From Rhodamnia argentea (Eukaryota > Streptophyta > Magnoliopsida > Myrtales > Myrtaceae): a DNA stretch of 64,000 nucleotides. Every line of letters starts with the position of its first letter. The first letter of the stretch is position 1. This document shows, piece after piece, positions 46,734 through 60,553 of the stretch. The stretch spans positions 2,934,501 to 2,998,500 of the forward strand of contig NC_063160.1 of NCBI RefSeq assembly GCF_020921035.1. Reading direction: 5' to 3'. The translations under genes were made by a program, and so were the position numbers. Below the pieces are notes generated by a model. The model made no database searches. It saw only the letters and a list, made by a program, of their open reading frames with translations, and was not told where the DNA came from.

Positions 46734-46741
46734 TATAAAAT
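46734..46741 (+). promoter_or_regulatory. Probable CSI1 TATA box
   Basis: TATAAAAT, followed about 30 bp later by the CT-rich leader typical of plant 5' UTRs (CT run at about 46838-46860). It fits a transcription start near 46765. Confidence 0.5.
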
Positions 46742-47009
46742 TTGGCGAAAATGGAGACAAACACGCAGTCCCTCTCCTCCCTTCCTCCCATTATTATCTT
46801 CTCACTTTGAGGCTCCCTTCTCTTCTACGACAACACCCTCTCTCTCTCTCTCTCTCTCTCTACAAGGTCCTCTCTCCATCCCTCGCTTCGCATCTGCATT
46901 TGTTGCGTTATTTGCATTGATGGGCATCCTCGTTTTCTGCTAATCTTGTCCTTGTTGGGGTCTCTCTCTCTCTCCTTATCTCTGTTTTGCATTCTTGAGA
47001 GAGTGTGTG

Positions 47010-47034
47010 TGTGGGGTGGGGGGGGGGGGGGGGG
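47010..47034 (+). repeat. G-rich homopolymer tract in the CSI1 leader
   Basis: A GGGG-T-G(about 17) run in the CSI1 5' UTR or first intron, on the transcribed sense strand. It could form a G-quadruplex in DNA or RNA; length may vary or be misassembled. Confidence 0.85.
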
Positions 47035-47532
47035 TGTGGGTGTTGAATCGGAGCTGATTTTCCAAGTTTGCGCATTTGACTGGATGGGTTCGCGAGGTAC
47101 TCAGATTCGATCTGGGAAATTGGTTCCGTAGCTCTGTTTTGTTGTTATTGTAGAGAACTGAGGTTGGGTAGGGAGGATTGTGGTGAATGTGTTTGGGATG
47201 AGCTCACGCGATCTCTGTCGTGTTGCTTGGTTTTACTATAGCTACGATAGTTGACTGATTTCCGAGCATTTCGAGTCGAGTGTCTAGTTTCGGCAGATAC
47301 CGAGTCCGGATCGTGGGTTTTTTTATATATTTATTATGGGTTTCTAGCTCTGATGGACGTTGTTTTTGCTGAACTGAAGTTGAGGTAGCTGGTTTTGCTG
47401 CTGCGTGAGGCTGAATTTGTCTGCGCTTTGCTGAATTGCAGGAGATCTTGATGCTTTGACTGTGGCTGAGAGGGTAGATCTGGGGAGTGGGGGCGGGATC
47501 TGGGTCGATCCTTGTTTCAGTCTAAGTTCTTG

Positions 47533-47552
47533 AAGCGAAGCTAAGCGAAGCT
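47533..47552 (+). repeat. 10-bp tandem duplication before the CSI1 coding frame
   Basis: aagcgaagct occurs twice in a row. The duplication creates or contains the in-frame TAA (47542-47544) that closes the CSI1 frame upstream. Confidence 0.9.
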
Positions 47553-47613
47553 GGCGGCAACACTGGCTTGGAGGTTCCCTGCCAGCAATGGCAGCGGACA
47601 CACTGCTAATGAT

Positions 47614-50600
47614 ATGGTAATTGCTGAAAACTCTGAGTTCTCGGGCCTTTGCTCACTTCATCTGCTACTCAAATCCGACAGCGAGGCATTGAACTGGTAA
47701 AAAAAAAAAAAAAAAGAGAGTTCCCTTATTTTGTCCGGGTGTATCTCAGCATTAGATTTGCATTATTTTACTTGCCTCATTGTTTATCTTAGTTTTGATT
47801 GGATCTCTGGTTCTTTTGCTGTGTACTTTTGGTAAATGCAGCTGTCCAGTGCTTTTTGCAGCTGAGCTTCGTTTCTCTGTGATTGTGAATTTTGTTTGCA
47901 ATTTTGAGCTTCTTGAGTATCCAAACTATAATTTTGATGAACCACAATAAACTTGTTCTTTTCCTGCTTATCAACAACATGAATTTAGCACTAGGAACTG
48001 ATTGAGTTTATGAAGTAGCTGAGGCTCTATGGTCTTAATAATTAGCTTCCAAAGGAAGTAATTATGGAATGCAGAATTCGAGATCCTGGTACAATTTGGA
48101 TCAATATGCATCCCTACTCCCTAGAAAGACAATGGCAGAAATTTTTACTGACTGGATATTGAACTTCTTAATTTTTACTAACTGGATATTGAACTTCTTC
48201 ACTTTTCTGCAGCTTACAATCATTTTTACATTCTCCATGTTGGATCACTCTTCTTTTCTGTTAGTTTATGCAAGCCAAAATTTTGGTACCTCTAATGTGC
48301 ATCTTCATCTATGCAGGAAAGAAACGGGAATGGCAAACTTCAAGACTCAGAGCCCCCAACTCCACATTCAGTTATGAAGATGAATTTAAGGTTGGTAAAT
48401 CTTTCGAAGTGTAGCTATGTACTTATTTCATCTACTCTCCTGCATTGGATGCTTCCTGCAGGAACCACAATTACCCAGATGCCTCTTTGTTGTTTGGGTC
48501 ACGATATTATGATGCTGATTGCTGTGTGTTATAAAACATGGATTTCTTATCTTTACTCTGAGTATTTTCTGTTTCAACTATGTATTTTTGTTTTTTTCGG
48601 GAGCAATTTCCAGAAAAAGACTTCACGGTTTTGACATGCCATTCTGGCATGAACTTTGAAAGTTGCATCTGTTTATGACAGGGATGCATAACATCCAAGA
48701 ATACCTCGGTGATTTTGCTGTTTGGTTTAGTTGTTCTGGTCTCGAAGATTTTATTGAACTGAGATTCGCATGTGACCATGAACACGAGACTTGATAACTC
48801 ACCAAAGATCAATTCCATGCTAAATGTTACTAGCAAACAATCTGAACAATGTGGAGTGAGATAGGTTATATTAAGTGAATATTTGGTCTATAAGGATCAA
48901 GGAGCATTTCTCTTAATAATGGGTACATTGTGTTTGAACCATGTAAATAGCGCTATATAAGCATGCATTAGATCAGAGATGAATTGTTATAAGCTTCAAA
49001 TTTCACATTCAACTTCTACTGATATGGTCATTTGCAGCCCATTGGATGATAGCATTGTTTTGAGAATATGTATGTGAATTAATCATGAAAAATATGGCCT
49101 GATGTGGCGCTTCTTCAAATGCCTTTTTGCGTCTTAAGAATTTTTGCCTTTTGAAGACTTGGGAGCGTGGGATGATGATTTAGATCCATATGAGAGAGCT
49201 GTTCCCTTGAGGAAAGAGAGATAAGCAAGCGTTAGAATTTTTATCTGCATCTGTACCTAGTCTGTCTGCAATATTTTGGATTCTGAAGGACATCTAGGCT
49301 GTTGACTGACTCACCATATAAAAACTTCAATACACAAATGATGTATACCAATGGCAATCCTGATATGGAGAGTCTATTGAATGAGTTGCTCTTAAAATTT
49401 AAAGATGAATAGATTGGACAATACAATATGTCTAAAATTATCTGTACCATTTTGTATGCCTCTCATGAATTTTCCTTTTTCCCATGAGGTGTTCGCATTT
49501 TCTCTCAGGTTTTATTCTTCCAACCTGTGCAAGCTAAGACAAATAAACTGCTCATATAAGATTTTACTGATGAAGTTCAGCAAAATGCTCACAATGCTTT
49601 CCTACTGTCTAATGCTTCATGGTGGTTGGATACATGGGTTTTCTTCATTCCCACTAAGTGGCGGTTCATATTCCTGTATTGTCTCCCATTCTTGGTCTAA
49701 TATGCGATTTCATACCCATGATGTAAATTTTATCTGATTTGGTTCTGCCTTTTCCTTTCCTTCCCTGGAAAACAAGTCGCTACTTGTTTGTAAGTTCCTT
49801 TGAAGGGCTAATTTGCTAGATTTGCTTATTATATATTTGGCCTGCACTTAATGATCGTTATGTAGCTCCTCGCTACGTATCTCATGTTCTGTATTATCTT
49901 GCAGGGAGCGCACTAGTAGCATGGAGGATCCAGATGGAACATTGGCAAGTGTTGCCCAGTGCATTGAGCAGTTGCGGCAAAGTGCTTCTTCTGCTCAAGA
50001 GAAAGAACATTCTTTGAGGCAGTTGCTGGAACTTATCGATACCCGTGAAAACGCTTTCAGTGCTGTTGGATCTCATTCTCAGGCTGTCCCAGTGCTTGTT
50101 TCGCTTCTCCGTTCAGGATCCGTGGAAGTGAAGATACAAGCTGCCAATGTTCTGGGATCTCTTTGCAAAGAGAATGACCTAAGGGTAAAAGTTCTCTTAG
50201 GAGGATGTATTCCTCCATTGCTTGGTCTCCTCAAGTCCAGCTCTGCTGAAGGTCAAACTGCTGCTGCAAAGACCATATATGCCGTTTCTCAAGGTGGCTC
50301 TAAGGATCACGTTGGATCGAAAATCTTCTCGACTGAAGGGGTCGTTCCAGTGCTTTGGAAGCAACTACTGAAAGCTGGAAACTTAGTGGATAGCTTATTG
50401 ACAGGAGCTTTACGGAGCCTGTCCAGCAGCGCAGAAGGATTCTGGTCTGCTACAATACAAGCTGGAGGAGCAGATATCCTAGTGAAGTTGCTTATAGATG
50501 GACACTCAAGCACTCAGGCAAATGTGTGCTTTCTTCTTGCCTGCATGATGATGGAAGACGCATCTGTTTGTTCTAATGTCTTGGCTGCAGGCACCACTAA

Positions 50601-53600
50601 ACAGCTTCTCAAGTTATTGGGACCAGGAAATGAAGCTTCAATAAGAGCAGAAGCTGCAAATGCTCTCAAGTCTCTTTCTGCTCAATGCAAAGAAGCAAGA
50701 CAGAAAATTGCCAGTACTAATGGGATTCCTGCACTGATAAATGCTACAATTGCTCCGTCTAAGGAGTTCATGCAAGGTGAGTACGCCCAAGCATTGCAGG
50801 AGAATGCAATGTGTGCTCTCGCTAATATTTCTGGTGGTTTGTCATATGTCATCTCGAGCCTTGGTCAAAGCCTTGAATCATGCACTTCCCACGCCCAGGT
50901 TGCTGATACATTAGGAGCTTTAGCTTCAGCTCTCATGATATATGACAGTAAAGCAGAGTCAACACGAGCATCAGATCCTGTGGTTATTGAGCAGACGCTA
51001 ATTAAGCAGTTCAAACCACGCCTACCATTTCTTGTGCAGGAACGCACAATCGAGGCCCTTGCCAGTCTGTATGGCAATTCCATTCTCTCGCTTAAGCTGG
51101 CAAATTCTGATGCCAAGCGTCTGCTTGTTGGTTTGATCACTATGGCAGCCAATGAAGTGCAGGATGAACTTACACGAGCTCTTCTCACACTTTGCAACAA
51201 TGAAGGCAGTTTGTGGCGTGCTCTTCAGGGACGTGAAGGTGTTCAGTTGTTGATTTCTCTTCTCGGGCTTTCTTCAGAGCAGCAGCAAGAATGTGCAGTT
51301 GCATTACTTTCTCTTCTGTCTAATGAGAACGATGAAAGTAAATGGGCGATCACTGCAGCTGGTGGCATACCTCCACTTGTTCAAATATTGGAGATAGGAT
51401 CTGTCAAAGCAAAGGAAGACTCAGCATTGATCCTGAGGAATCTTTGCAATCATAGTGAAGATATCCGTGAATGTGTAGAAAGTGCAGATGCTGTCCCTGC
51501 TTTACTGTGGCTATTAAAGAATGGAAGCACAAATGGAAAGGAAATCGCAGCTAAGACTTTAAACCATTTAATCCACAAATCTGACACGGCAACCATTAGC
51601 CAGCTCACGGCATTACTCACCAGCGACCTGCCTGAATCTAAAATATACGTTTTGGATGCACTACGGAGCATGCTTTCCGTTGCTCCGCTTGGTGACACCC
51701 TGCGAGAGGGTAGTGCTGCAAATGATGCTATTGAGACTATGATTAAACTATTGAGCTCTAGCAAAGAAGAAACTCAAGCCAAGTCCGCATCAGCCTTAGC
51801 TGGAATCTTTTATCAAAGGAAGGACTTGCGTGAAAGCAGTATTGCGGAGAAGGCCCTTTTGTCTGTTTTGAAGCTACTAAATGTTGAATCTCAGAACATT
51901 CTAATGGAGTCCTCCCGCTGCCTTGCTGCAATTCTTCTATCGATTAAGGTGAACAAGGATGTAGCTGCTATTGCCAAGGAAGCTCTCACGCCCTTGGTTG
52001 TGCTAGCGAACTCCACGGAGCTGGGTGTTGTGGAGCAGGCAACATGTGCCTTGGCCAATCTTATATTAGATAGTGAAATATCGGAGATAGCAATTGCTGA
52101 AGAAATTATTTCCCCTGCCACCAGGGTCCTGCGTGAAGGCACGTTTGCTGGGAAGACCCATGCTGCTGCTGCAATTGCAAGGCTGCTTCATACTCGTCAA
52201 GTTGATTCCGCCTTAACTGATTATGTGAATCACTCTGGCATAGTTCTTGCATTGGTTTCTTTTCTAGAATCTACTAACAACGATCCAATTGCAACTTCAG
52301 AGGCACTGGATGCACTTGCATTTCTATCGAGATCAGGATCCAGCGGGCACATAAAACCTACATGGGCTGTTCTAGCTGAATTTCCAAACAGCATCACCCC
52401 TATAGTCGCATCAATTGCCAATGCTGAACCTTTGTTGCAGGACAAAGCTATTGAGATACTGGCACGACTTTGCCGTGATCAGTCTCTTGTTCTGGGTGAT
52501 ACAGTTGCCAGCGCCAGTGGATGTGTATCGTCAGTAGCAAGAAGGATAATTAACTCAAAAAGCAGGAGAGTTAAAATTGGAGGAACTGCATTACTTATTT
52601 GTGCTGCCAAGGTCAATTACCAGAGAGTGATAGAGGATCTAAACCAGTCTAATTCTTGCACTCATCTGATTCAATCTCTGGTCACCCTTGCCGGTTCTGC
52701 TGAATCTTCTCCTCTGATGGGCCAGACACATGATGATAAGGAGGCCTTGATCCTCTTCAGACATCATAAAGAAGAAACAGGGAGTGGTGAATCCGATACA
52801 GGCAGCGTGACAGTGATTCATGGTGTGAACTTGGCGATATGGCTACTATCTGTGCTTGCCAGTCATGATGAAAAAATTAAGACTGTGATCATGGAGGCTG
52901 GAGCCGTTGAGGTCCTCACGGAAAAAATCACACATTACTACTCCCTCTATTCCCAGGTATGATTTGTTTTTTCCCCAAATTCGTTTGCTGAATGTAATCA
53001 TATGTTTGTTGATATGAGCGATAATCATGCAGACTGAAGATAAGGAGGACAGTAGCATATGGATATGTGCTTTGCTTCTGGCAATTTTGTTCCAAGATAG
53101 AGATATCATTAGAGCAAATGCAACTATGAAATCTATACCAGCTCTTGCAAATTTACTGAAGACTGAAGAGCCAGCAAACAGATATTTTGCTGCCCAAGCA
53201 ATGTGCAGCCTTGTCTGCAATGGAAGCAGGGGAACTCTGCTTTCTGTGTCAAATTCGGGTGCAGTAAATACGGTTGCAGCAGGTGGGCTTATTTCATTAC
53301 TTGGTTGTGCTGAAGTTGATATATTCGATCTCTTGGAATTGTCAGAAGAGTTTTCTCTAGTGCGCTATCCCGACCAAGTTGCTCTTGAGAGGTTATTCAG
53401 AGTTGAGGACATTAGGGTGGGGGCAACTTCTCGAAAAGCCATCCCTGCCCTTGTGGACTTGCTGAAGCCGATTCCTGATCGTCCAGATGCACCCTTCCTG
53501 GCGCTCGGGCTTCTGACCCAGCTTGCAAAAGACTGCCCGTCGAACAAGATGTTAATGGTTGAAGCTGGTGCTCTGGAAGCCCTGACCAAGTATCTTTCAC

Positions 53601-56600
53601 TGGGCCCACAGGATGCTACTGAAGAAGCTGCTACTGACCTACTGGGAATCTTGTTCAGCACTCCTGAAATAAGGAAGCATGAATCTGCATTTGGTGCTGT
53701 CAGTCAATTAGTAGCAGTTTTGCGTTTAGGTGGAAGAGGTGCACGGTATAGTGCCTCTAAAGCTCTGGAAAGCCTTTTTTCTGCTGACCATATTAGAAAT
53801 GCTGAAACTTCAAGGCAAGCTGTTCAACCTCTGGTTGAGGTTCTTAGCACTGGTTTAGAGAAGGAACAGCATGCTGCTATTGCTGCATTGGTTAGATTAT
53901 TGAGCGAGAACCCATCAAGAGCTCTAGCGGTTGCTGATGTTGAAATGAATGCGGTGGATGTCCTTTGCAGGATCCTTTCTTCAAGTTGTTCAATGGAGCT
54001 GAAGGGAGATGCAGCTGAGTTGTGCTGTGTTCTATTTGGAAACACAAGAATCAGATCGACTATGGCTGCGGCTCGCTGTGTTGAGCCTTTGGTCTCTCTC
54101 CTTGTTACTGAATTTAGTCCTGCTCAGCATTCAGTTGTTCGCGCGTTGGAAAAACTTGTTGAGGATGAGCAGCTGGCAGAATTAGTTGCTGCACATGGTG
54201 CAGTTGTTCCGCTTGTTGGCCTTCTCTATGGAAGGAATTACTTGCTTCATGAAGCTATTTCAAGGGCTCTCGTGAAGTTGGGAAAAGACAGACCTGCTTG
54301 TAAGATGGAAATGGTGAAAGCGGGAGTTATTGAAGGCGTACTTGATATCCTCCATGAAGCACCAGATTTTCTTTGTGCTGCTTTTGCCGAATTGCTTCGG
54401 ATCTTGACCAACAACGCCGGCATTGCCAAAGGAGCCGCTGCAGCTAAAGTGGTAGAACCCCTTTTTCATCTGCTCACAAGACCGGAGTTCGGGCCAGATG
54501 GCCAGCATAGTGCATTACAAGTTCTTGTCAATATTTTGGAGCATCCCCAATGCCGATCTGAGTATAACCTTAGTTCCCACCAGGCTATCGAGCCTCTCAT
54601 CCCTTTACTCGATTCTACAGCTCCAGCTGTCCAGCAATTGGCAGCTGAGCTTCTGTCTCATCTGCTTTCAGAAGAACACCTCCAGAAGGACTCAGTAGCA
54701 CAGCAGGTAATTGGTCCCCTTGTACGCGTACTCGGTTCTGGGATACATATGTTGCAGCAGAGGGCCGTAAAGGCCCTAGAAAGAATTGCACTTGCATGGC
54801 CGAATGAAATTGCAAAAGAAGGTGGAGTTGCAGAGCTTTCCAAAGTGATTTTGCAAACTGACCCTTTGCTTCCCCATGCTTTATGGGAATCTGCGTCTTC
54901 TGTTTTGGCCAGTATACTCCAATTTAGTTCCGAGTTTTATCTGGAGGTACCTGTTGCAGTGTTGGTAAGGCTACTCCATTCTGGCTCAGAAAGTACAGTA
55001 GTAGGTGCTTTGAATGCTCTCCTGGTTTTGGAGAGCGACGATTCAACTAGTGCCGTAGCAATGGCTGAAAGTGGTGCGGTAGAGGCTCTTTTGGAACTCA
55101 TTAGATCTCATCAGTGTGAGGAGACGGCAGCAAGACTGCTGGAAGTATTGTTGAATAATGTTAAGATTCGAGAAACAAAAGCTACCAAATCTGCAATCTT
55201 GCCTTTATCGCAGTACCTTCTTGATCCCCAAACGCAAGCTCAGCAGGCCAGACTACTTGCTACTCTTGCACTCGGTGACATATTTCAGAATGAAGGTCTT
55301 GCTAGAAGTGCAGATGCTGTTTCAGCTTGTCGTGCCTTAGTGAATGTGCTTGAAGACCAACCTACTGAAGAGATGAAAGTGGTTGCTATATGTGCTTTAC
55401 AGAACCTTGTAATGTACAGTAGATCAAACAAAAGGGCAGTTGCAGAGGCTGGCGGTGTTCAAGTTGTATTAGATTTGATTGGTTCAAGTGATCCAGAGAC
55501 ATCTGTCCAGGCAGCAATGTTTATTAAGCTTCTATTCTCCAACCATACCATTCAGGAGTATGCCTCAAGTGAAACAGTCAGAGCTATCACTGGTGAGATT
55601 TCTTTGTAACTGATTTAGGATCATAGGGTTTGTTTTTTGAAATTCGAGAAGCACAAGCAATGCATGTGATAAGGCACTTTATTATTTTCATTGCTGTTCC
55701 CCTCCCCACCCCTCTTCCCCCCAAAAAAAAAAAAAAAATCAAACCATCAATCATAAAGAGAATGAACAGTTCGGCATCTTAGATATTGCAACTTCCTGTC
55801 ATTTTCTGATAATTGTGATATTTTGGCGAGATTAGGATGATGGTTTCCATGTTTTGTAATTCAATCCATGCGGCAATTTTTGACAGCAAAGATCATGTGC
55901 CACGGTGCAAATAATATTGCTGTAGGTACAAAATTGTGAAGGACAAGGGCATAATAACTTTAAATTGTTCTAAATCACTATTTTATTTGGTCAGATCGAG
56001 AACCATGGCAGAGAATCTATCATCACGAGTTTCCTTGTGCACTTAAGAAATGATAGAATATCATCCTAGGGCATGAACTTGTGGATATCGCATGTTCAGA
56101 GTGAAGGTTCTCTCTCATTCATTTGACGGTAAAAGTCCAACTAATTGCAGCTTAGTGATGCCTTGAATAGCATAGTTGACATTTCAAGTTATTTTATTGC
56201 CACATTGATCTATTGCCATGTTGTTCTGACCAAGTCCATGCGCTTCAAGTTGGAAAACCAGTCGCACTGTGCTAGTAATTTGCTTACCTGACTATTTGTC
56301 CATCTGTACTGCTATTTATGGCCTTGCTTCTATTCTGACATCTTTTCACCTCTTTAATGATTGTCCTTTCACCTTGCAGCTGCCATTGAGAAGGATCTGT
56401 GGGCAACTGGAACTGTCAATGAGGAGTATCTAAAAGCTCTGAATGCACTTTTTGGCAATTTTCCGCGTTTACGAGCCACCGAGCCTGCAACACTCAGCAT
56501 TCCTCATCTCGTTACCTCCCTAAAGACGGGTTCTGAGGCAACTCAAGAAGCTGCTCTAGATGCACTTTTCCTACTACGGCAAGCCTGGTCAGCATGCCCA

Positions 56601-57864
56601 GCTGAGGTTTCAAGAGCTCAATCGGTGGCTGCGGCAGATGCAATTCCCTTGCTGCAATACTTGATTCAATCTGGCCCCCCTAGGTTCCAGGAAAAGGCTG
56701 AATTTCTGTTGCAGTGTTTGCCAGGGACATTGGTAGTCATAATCAAGCGTGGCAATAATATGAAGCAGTCTGTTGGTAACCCTAGTGTTTACTGCAAGCT
56801 CACACTTGGCAACACACCACCCAGGCAAACTAAGGTTAGCTGGATATACTATATCTGTTGCTCCTTTGATCATGGTATAAGCAACAAATTTTTGAAACTC
56901 GTTATAAACTACCAACTACCTTGTGAGCGGTTTGGGTGAAAGTTGCAAGACCAAATAGAATTTGTTTAGCCAGAGCCCATCTTCACTTTGCATAGGATGG
57001 TACTCCTAGCCATCTTACAGTATGAGCCCTCTTGCACTTAGCATCAAGGAATTGTAGTACATGAAAGTACTTCAAAACAAGTCTCGATGAACATCTGCCA
57101 TGTTTCTACTTCGGACTGTTTGGACTTAGGTTTTTGTCATGCTGTCATTGAGCTGACACTTGACAGTTGTTCTGATGTTGATTTGATGTTGTACAAACTT
57201 GCTGAACGGGAAAAGTAGTTTTGGTCTTCTACAACAAAATAATGCCTGCAATTTAATCGGTTAACTACTGCCTAAATGACTTGGAAAATTGTGTAAGATC
57301 CTTTTCCATCTGGTCAGGGAACTGTGAAATTCTTAAGTTCCTAAATATTATCTTATACCTTTTCCTCCTTTCAGGACATCAAGTTCTCTCTTCCAATTCT
57401 TCCATCTAAAATTCCTTCATCAGTCAGGTTTCTGATAATGATACCTCAGTTTTTTACTGGTGCTAATTTGATATCCCTGCAAATCTCTTCTTTATAATCA
57501 GATTGTTTCCACTGGTCCAAATCCGGAGTGGGAAGAGAGCTTCTCATGGTCCTTTGAAAGTCCTCCCAAAGGCCAGAAGCTTAATATATCCTGCAAGAAC
57601 AAAAGCAAAATGGGGAAGGTAATTTATTTTTGGCTACTATCTCTAATAACAGGAATGTGAAAAGGTCTAAATCCTTATTCAGTTGCTAATTACTCTTGGC
57701 CGTTGTTCTCTGTCTTGATGCAGAGTTCTTTTGGGAAAGTGACAATTCAGATTGATCGGGTTGTGATGCTGGGGGCTGTTTCTGGGGAATACCCTCTGTT
57801 GCCGGAGAGCAAAAGCGGCCCCTCGAGGAACTTGGAGATCGAGTTCCAGTGGTCAAACAAGTGA
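47614..57864 (+). CDS. CSI1: CELLULOSE SYNTHASE INTERACTIVE 1 (CSI1), armadillo plus C2
   Basis: Very large scaffold that links cellulose synthase complexes at the plasma membrane to cortical microtubules. Exons: coding end at 47616, then 48317-48390, 49905-52956, 53033-55592, 56380-56834, 57502-57618, 57724-57864; phases agree. From the first in-frame ATG (47614) the protein is 2133 aa, near Arabidopsis CSI1 (about 2150). The N-terminal region includes [12 protein letters not shown] and [20 protein letters not shown]. Then come about twenty armadillo-type repeats across the two giant exons (for example [47 protein letters not shown]). The C-terminal C2 domain (exons 5-7) contains [20 protein letters not shown] and [20 protein letters not shown] and ends FQWSNK. 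The ATG is the last codon of its exon; the same frame is open and protein-like for 23 codons upstream without an AUG (see findings). Confidence 0.95.
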
Positions 57865-59253
57865 TGTTTTTGTCTCGCAACATCGGAGAGGACCCGTGTT
57901 CGAGAATGGGATTCTTTTACATTAGACTTTTTGTCTGGAGTATTATACTGTCATTGTATATATGCTGCTGAAGTGGGGACCTTTTTGAGAGTTTTCCTAG
58001 TGATTGTTTCTGTGTAACATAGTCAAGAAAGACAAGTCAGTGTATTCTTTGTAACTTGATGTATTCTTTTTTTTCTTTTCTGGGTGAACATAATGGACAG
58101 AAGGATCATTTTCCCGACAGACTACGGAGAGAATAAACCATATTTACGTGTATATCTCGATGATACGCCGTGTAAGTGACTGGCATATGACAATGTTGCT
58201 TCTTGCTGTCCTCGTCGATGATATCCTCAGCTGATCCGGGGCCTGGCAAATTCTGTGTTTCCGTGACTACTTTTCGCAAGCATTTTAGGATTCGAGACTG
58301 TTTCCAAGACTGAAATCATCGAGCGTTTTGACGGATCTGTCATGATGGTTTCGTTTGGAAAATGTGTAGTGTCTAAATCAGATGATGCAAATATTGGGAA
58401 AATCAAGTTCTTGAGGTCCCATTGATAGGGTTGTCAGACTACTGCTTCCTTTGCTTCAAAACACTGCAATTTTCCTGATTTTCACACAAGGACTGCAGCT
58501 TCTATTGATCTGGTTAGAACAGGCTAATGGCCCATCAGTCGGGACATGGAGAGCTCACGGTATAGTGAGGCTCATTTGATTAAAAAAAAACGAAACAGTA
58601 AGGGCTCAAATTCGAATAATTAACCTTTACTCACCGAAACTGGAAAAAATAATTATTTGAAAATAGTCGATGTGGCGCCGTTGGCCACTGGCATTTTTTT
58701 AATAATCTTTTAACATTTTTTTCAAGTTTTTTTATTATTTTTTTTTCCTTCTTCTTCCTCCAATCGGTCCCCAGATGGGCTACTGGCAAAAGGCAAGGGC
58801 TAGAGAAAGAAGGAGAAAAAAAAGAAAGAGAAAGAAAGGGACAAAACATAATTCGAAAAAATATTAAAATATTACTAAAAATTATCCGCAACAGCACTAG
58901 TGGGACAGATCGAATTGATACAATTGCAAAAGTTTTAGGATTCAATTGGCTAAAAAAAATTCTAAAATTAAATTGGCACAATTGCAATAGGTTTAAGACT
59001 TTTTTGATAATTTTCTCTGTATATTTTTATGCTACGTAATTGATTATATCATCATATGTTCATGACATGACATAACATACCACATAATATTATATATAGT
59101 ATGGTTTCTATGCATCTATACTAATATAGTAAAAGAGATGCTTAAGAGAGATGCATTGAAGTTAGCCATTTAGCAAATTGTTTGGAGTGTAAGTCTAAAA
59201 GAAAATCTAGAATTCCACCGATTAGATGAATGAGGAAGGGGGAAAATAATTAA
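57865..59253. other. CSI1 3' flank, no gene
   Basis: 57865 to about 58130 is the likely 3' UTR and poly(A) region. At about 58900-59010 there is a decayed stretch of 'gcaatagg.ttaagact'-like sequence resembling one arm of the MULE family found at 59254. No open frame of interest. Confidence 0.5.
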
Positions 59254-60033
59254 GGGATATGTTCTCTAAAAGTCCTAAAACTTATCACCAAAGTACAATT
59301 GAGTCTTAAAACTTTCAAAAAGTGCAATCAAGTCCTAAAACTTATCAAATTAGTGTAATCGAGTTCTTTCGTTAACTTCGTTCAATTCGGCTAATGAAAA
59401 ATGCTAATGTGGCATTTTTTTATTACTTTATTTCACCTACGTGATGCTAACATTGCTGAAACAAAAAAAAAAAAGTCCAAAACAACATTGTTTTGGTCAA
59501 ACTTTGATTTTTCATATACATATTAATTAAATTACATTAAATTAAATAAAAAAGGAAGAAGCAAAACTAGCGAGGGCCCCCATTGGCCCTTGCTGTTGCA
59601 ACCCACCGGCGATTTTTTTGGGGGGGGCAAGGGTTGGCTAGGGTCGACCTTGGCCGGTCCTTCCCAAACCAAGAGCAACCCTCACCTATCGTTAGGCAAG
59701 GTCATCGGCCCTTCCGGCGATGGTGGGGGACAGCAGCAAGGGCCCTTGTTGCTTTTTCCTTTTTTACTTACTTACTTTATTAATTTAATTTAACTAAATA
59801 TTTATATTAATAAATCAAATTTTGATCAAAACAACGTCGTTTTGAATTTATCTTTCTTGTTTAAGCCATTTCAGTGCTACATAGGAGAGAGAGTAATAAA
59901 AAATGCTACGTTAGCATTTTCCGTTAGCCAAATTGGACGGAGTTAACGGAAAACCTTGATCGCACTTTCTGAAAATTTTAGGACTTAATTGCACTTTGGT
60001 GACAAGTTTTAGTACTTTTAGAGAACATATCCC
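59254..60033. mobile_element. Non-autonomous MULE, 780 bp, perfect 9-bp TSD
   Basis: The left end gggatatgttctctaaaagt and the right end are near-perfect inverted repeats with arms of about 200 bp or more. The 9-bp target duplication AATAATTAA is exact (59245-59253, 60034-60042). The core (59570-59770) is GC-rich and includes a T/G run (59612-59628). No transposase. Same family as 20832-21691. Confidence 0.92.
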
Positions 60034-60042
60034 AATAATTAA

Positions 60043-60553
60043 AAATGAAAACCCCAAAAAAGATACCTCAATGTAAAATTGAGAAATCTGAAAGTTTTTC
60101 CATACAACAAAAATATAAAATTATAATTTTGCAAATGTCAATTAAAATTTGGCTCAAAATGAAAATCATTAATCAATCAAAATAAGAAAAAAATATTCAT
60201 AATAGCCCCCCTAAAAAATAAACTGTTTAATTGTTGCTATTAAATATCAGTAGAGAATTCATTTCTCAATTGAAAATCAAAATGAAAAATTTAGGTCAAA
60301 TTCAAATATATTAAAAGTTTGAATTTCACTTGAGATATATTTGGTCTTATTCCACATTTGTTGGCAATCAAGACATTCCACCCATGGATGCATGGGTTTT
60401 TGCTTTGTGATCAAATATAAAATTACCAAATCTTAAATAACCACATGATTAATCAAATCAATGTAACTACTGAACAAATGACTATTCATGATTCCCCAAT
60501 TGAATCAATTACATAACAGTTCCAATGTTGCATTAATTAGTAATTAATTTATT
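60043..60553. other. AT-rich spacer between two elements
   Basis: No gene or clear repeat seen. Confidence 0.5.

Noticed and set aside
48069..48377. Frames of about 100 codons in CSI1 intron 1
   Set aside because: They cross the real exon 2 in a wrong frame and are Phe/Leu-rich, as expected of T-rich intron DNA.
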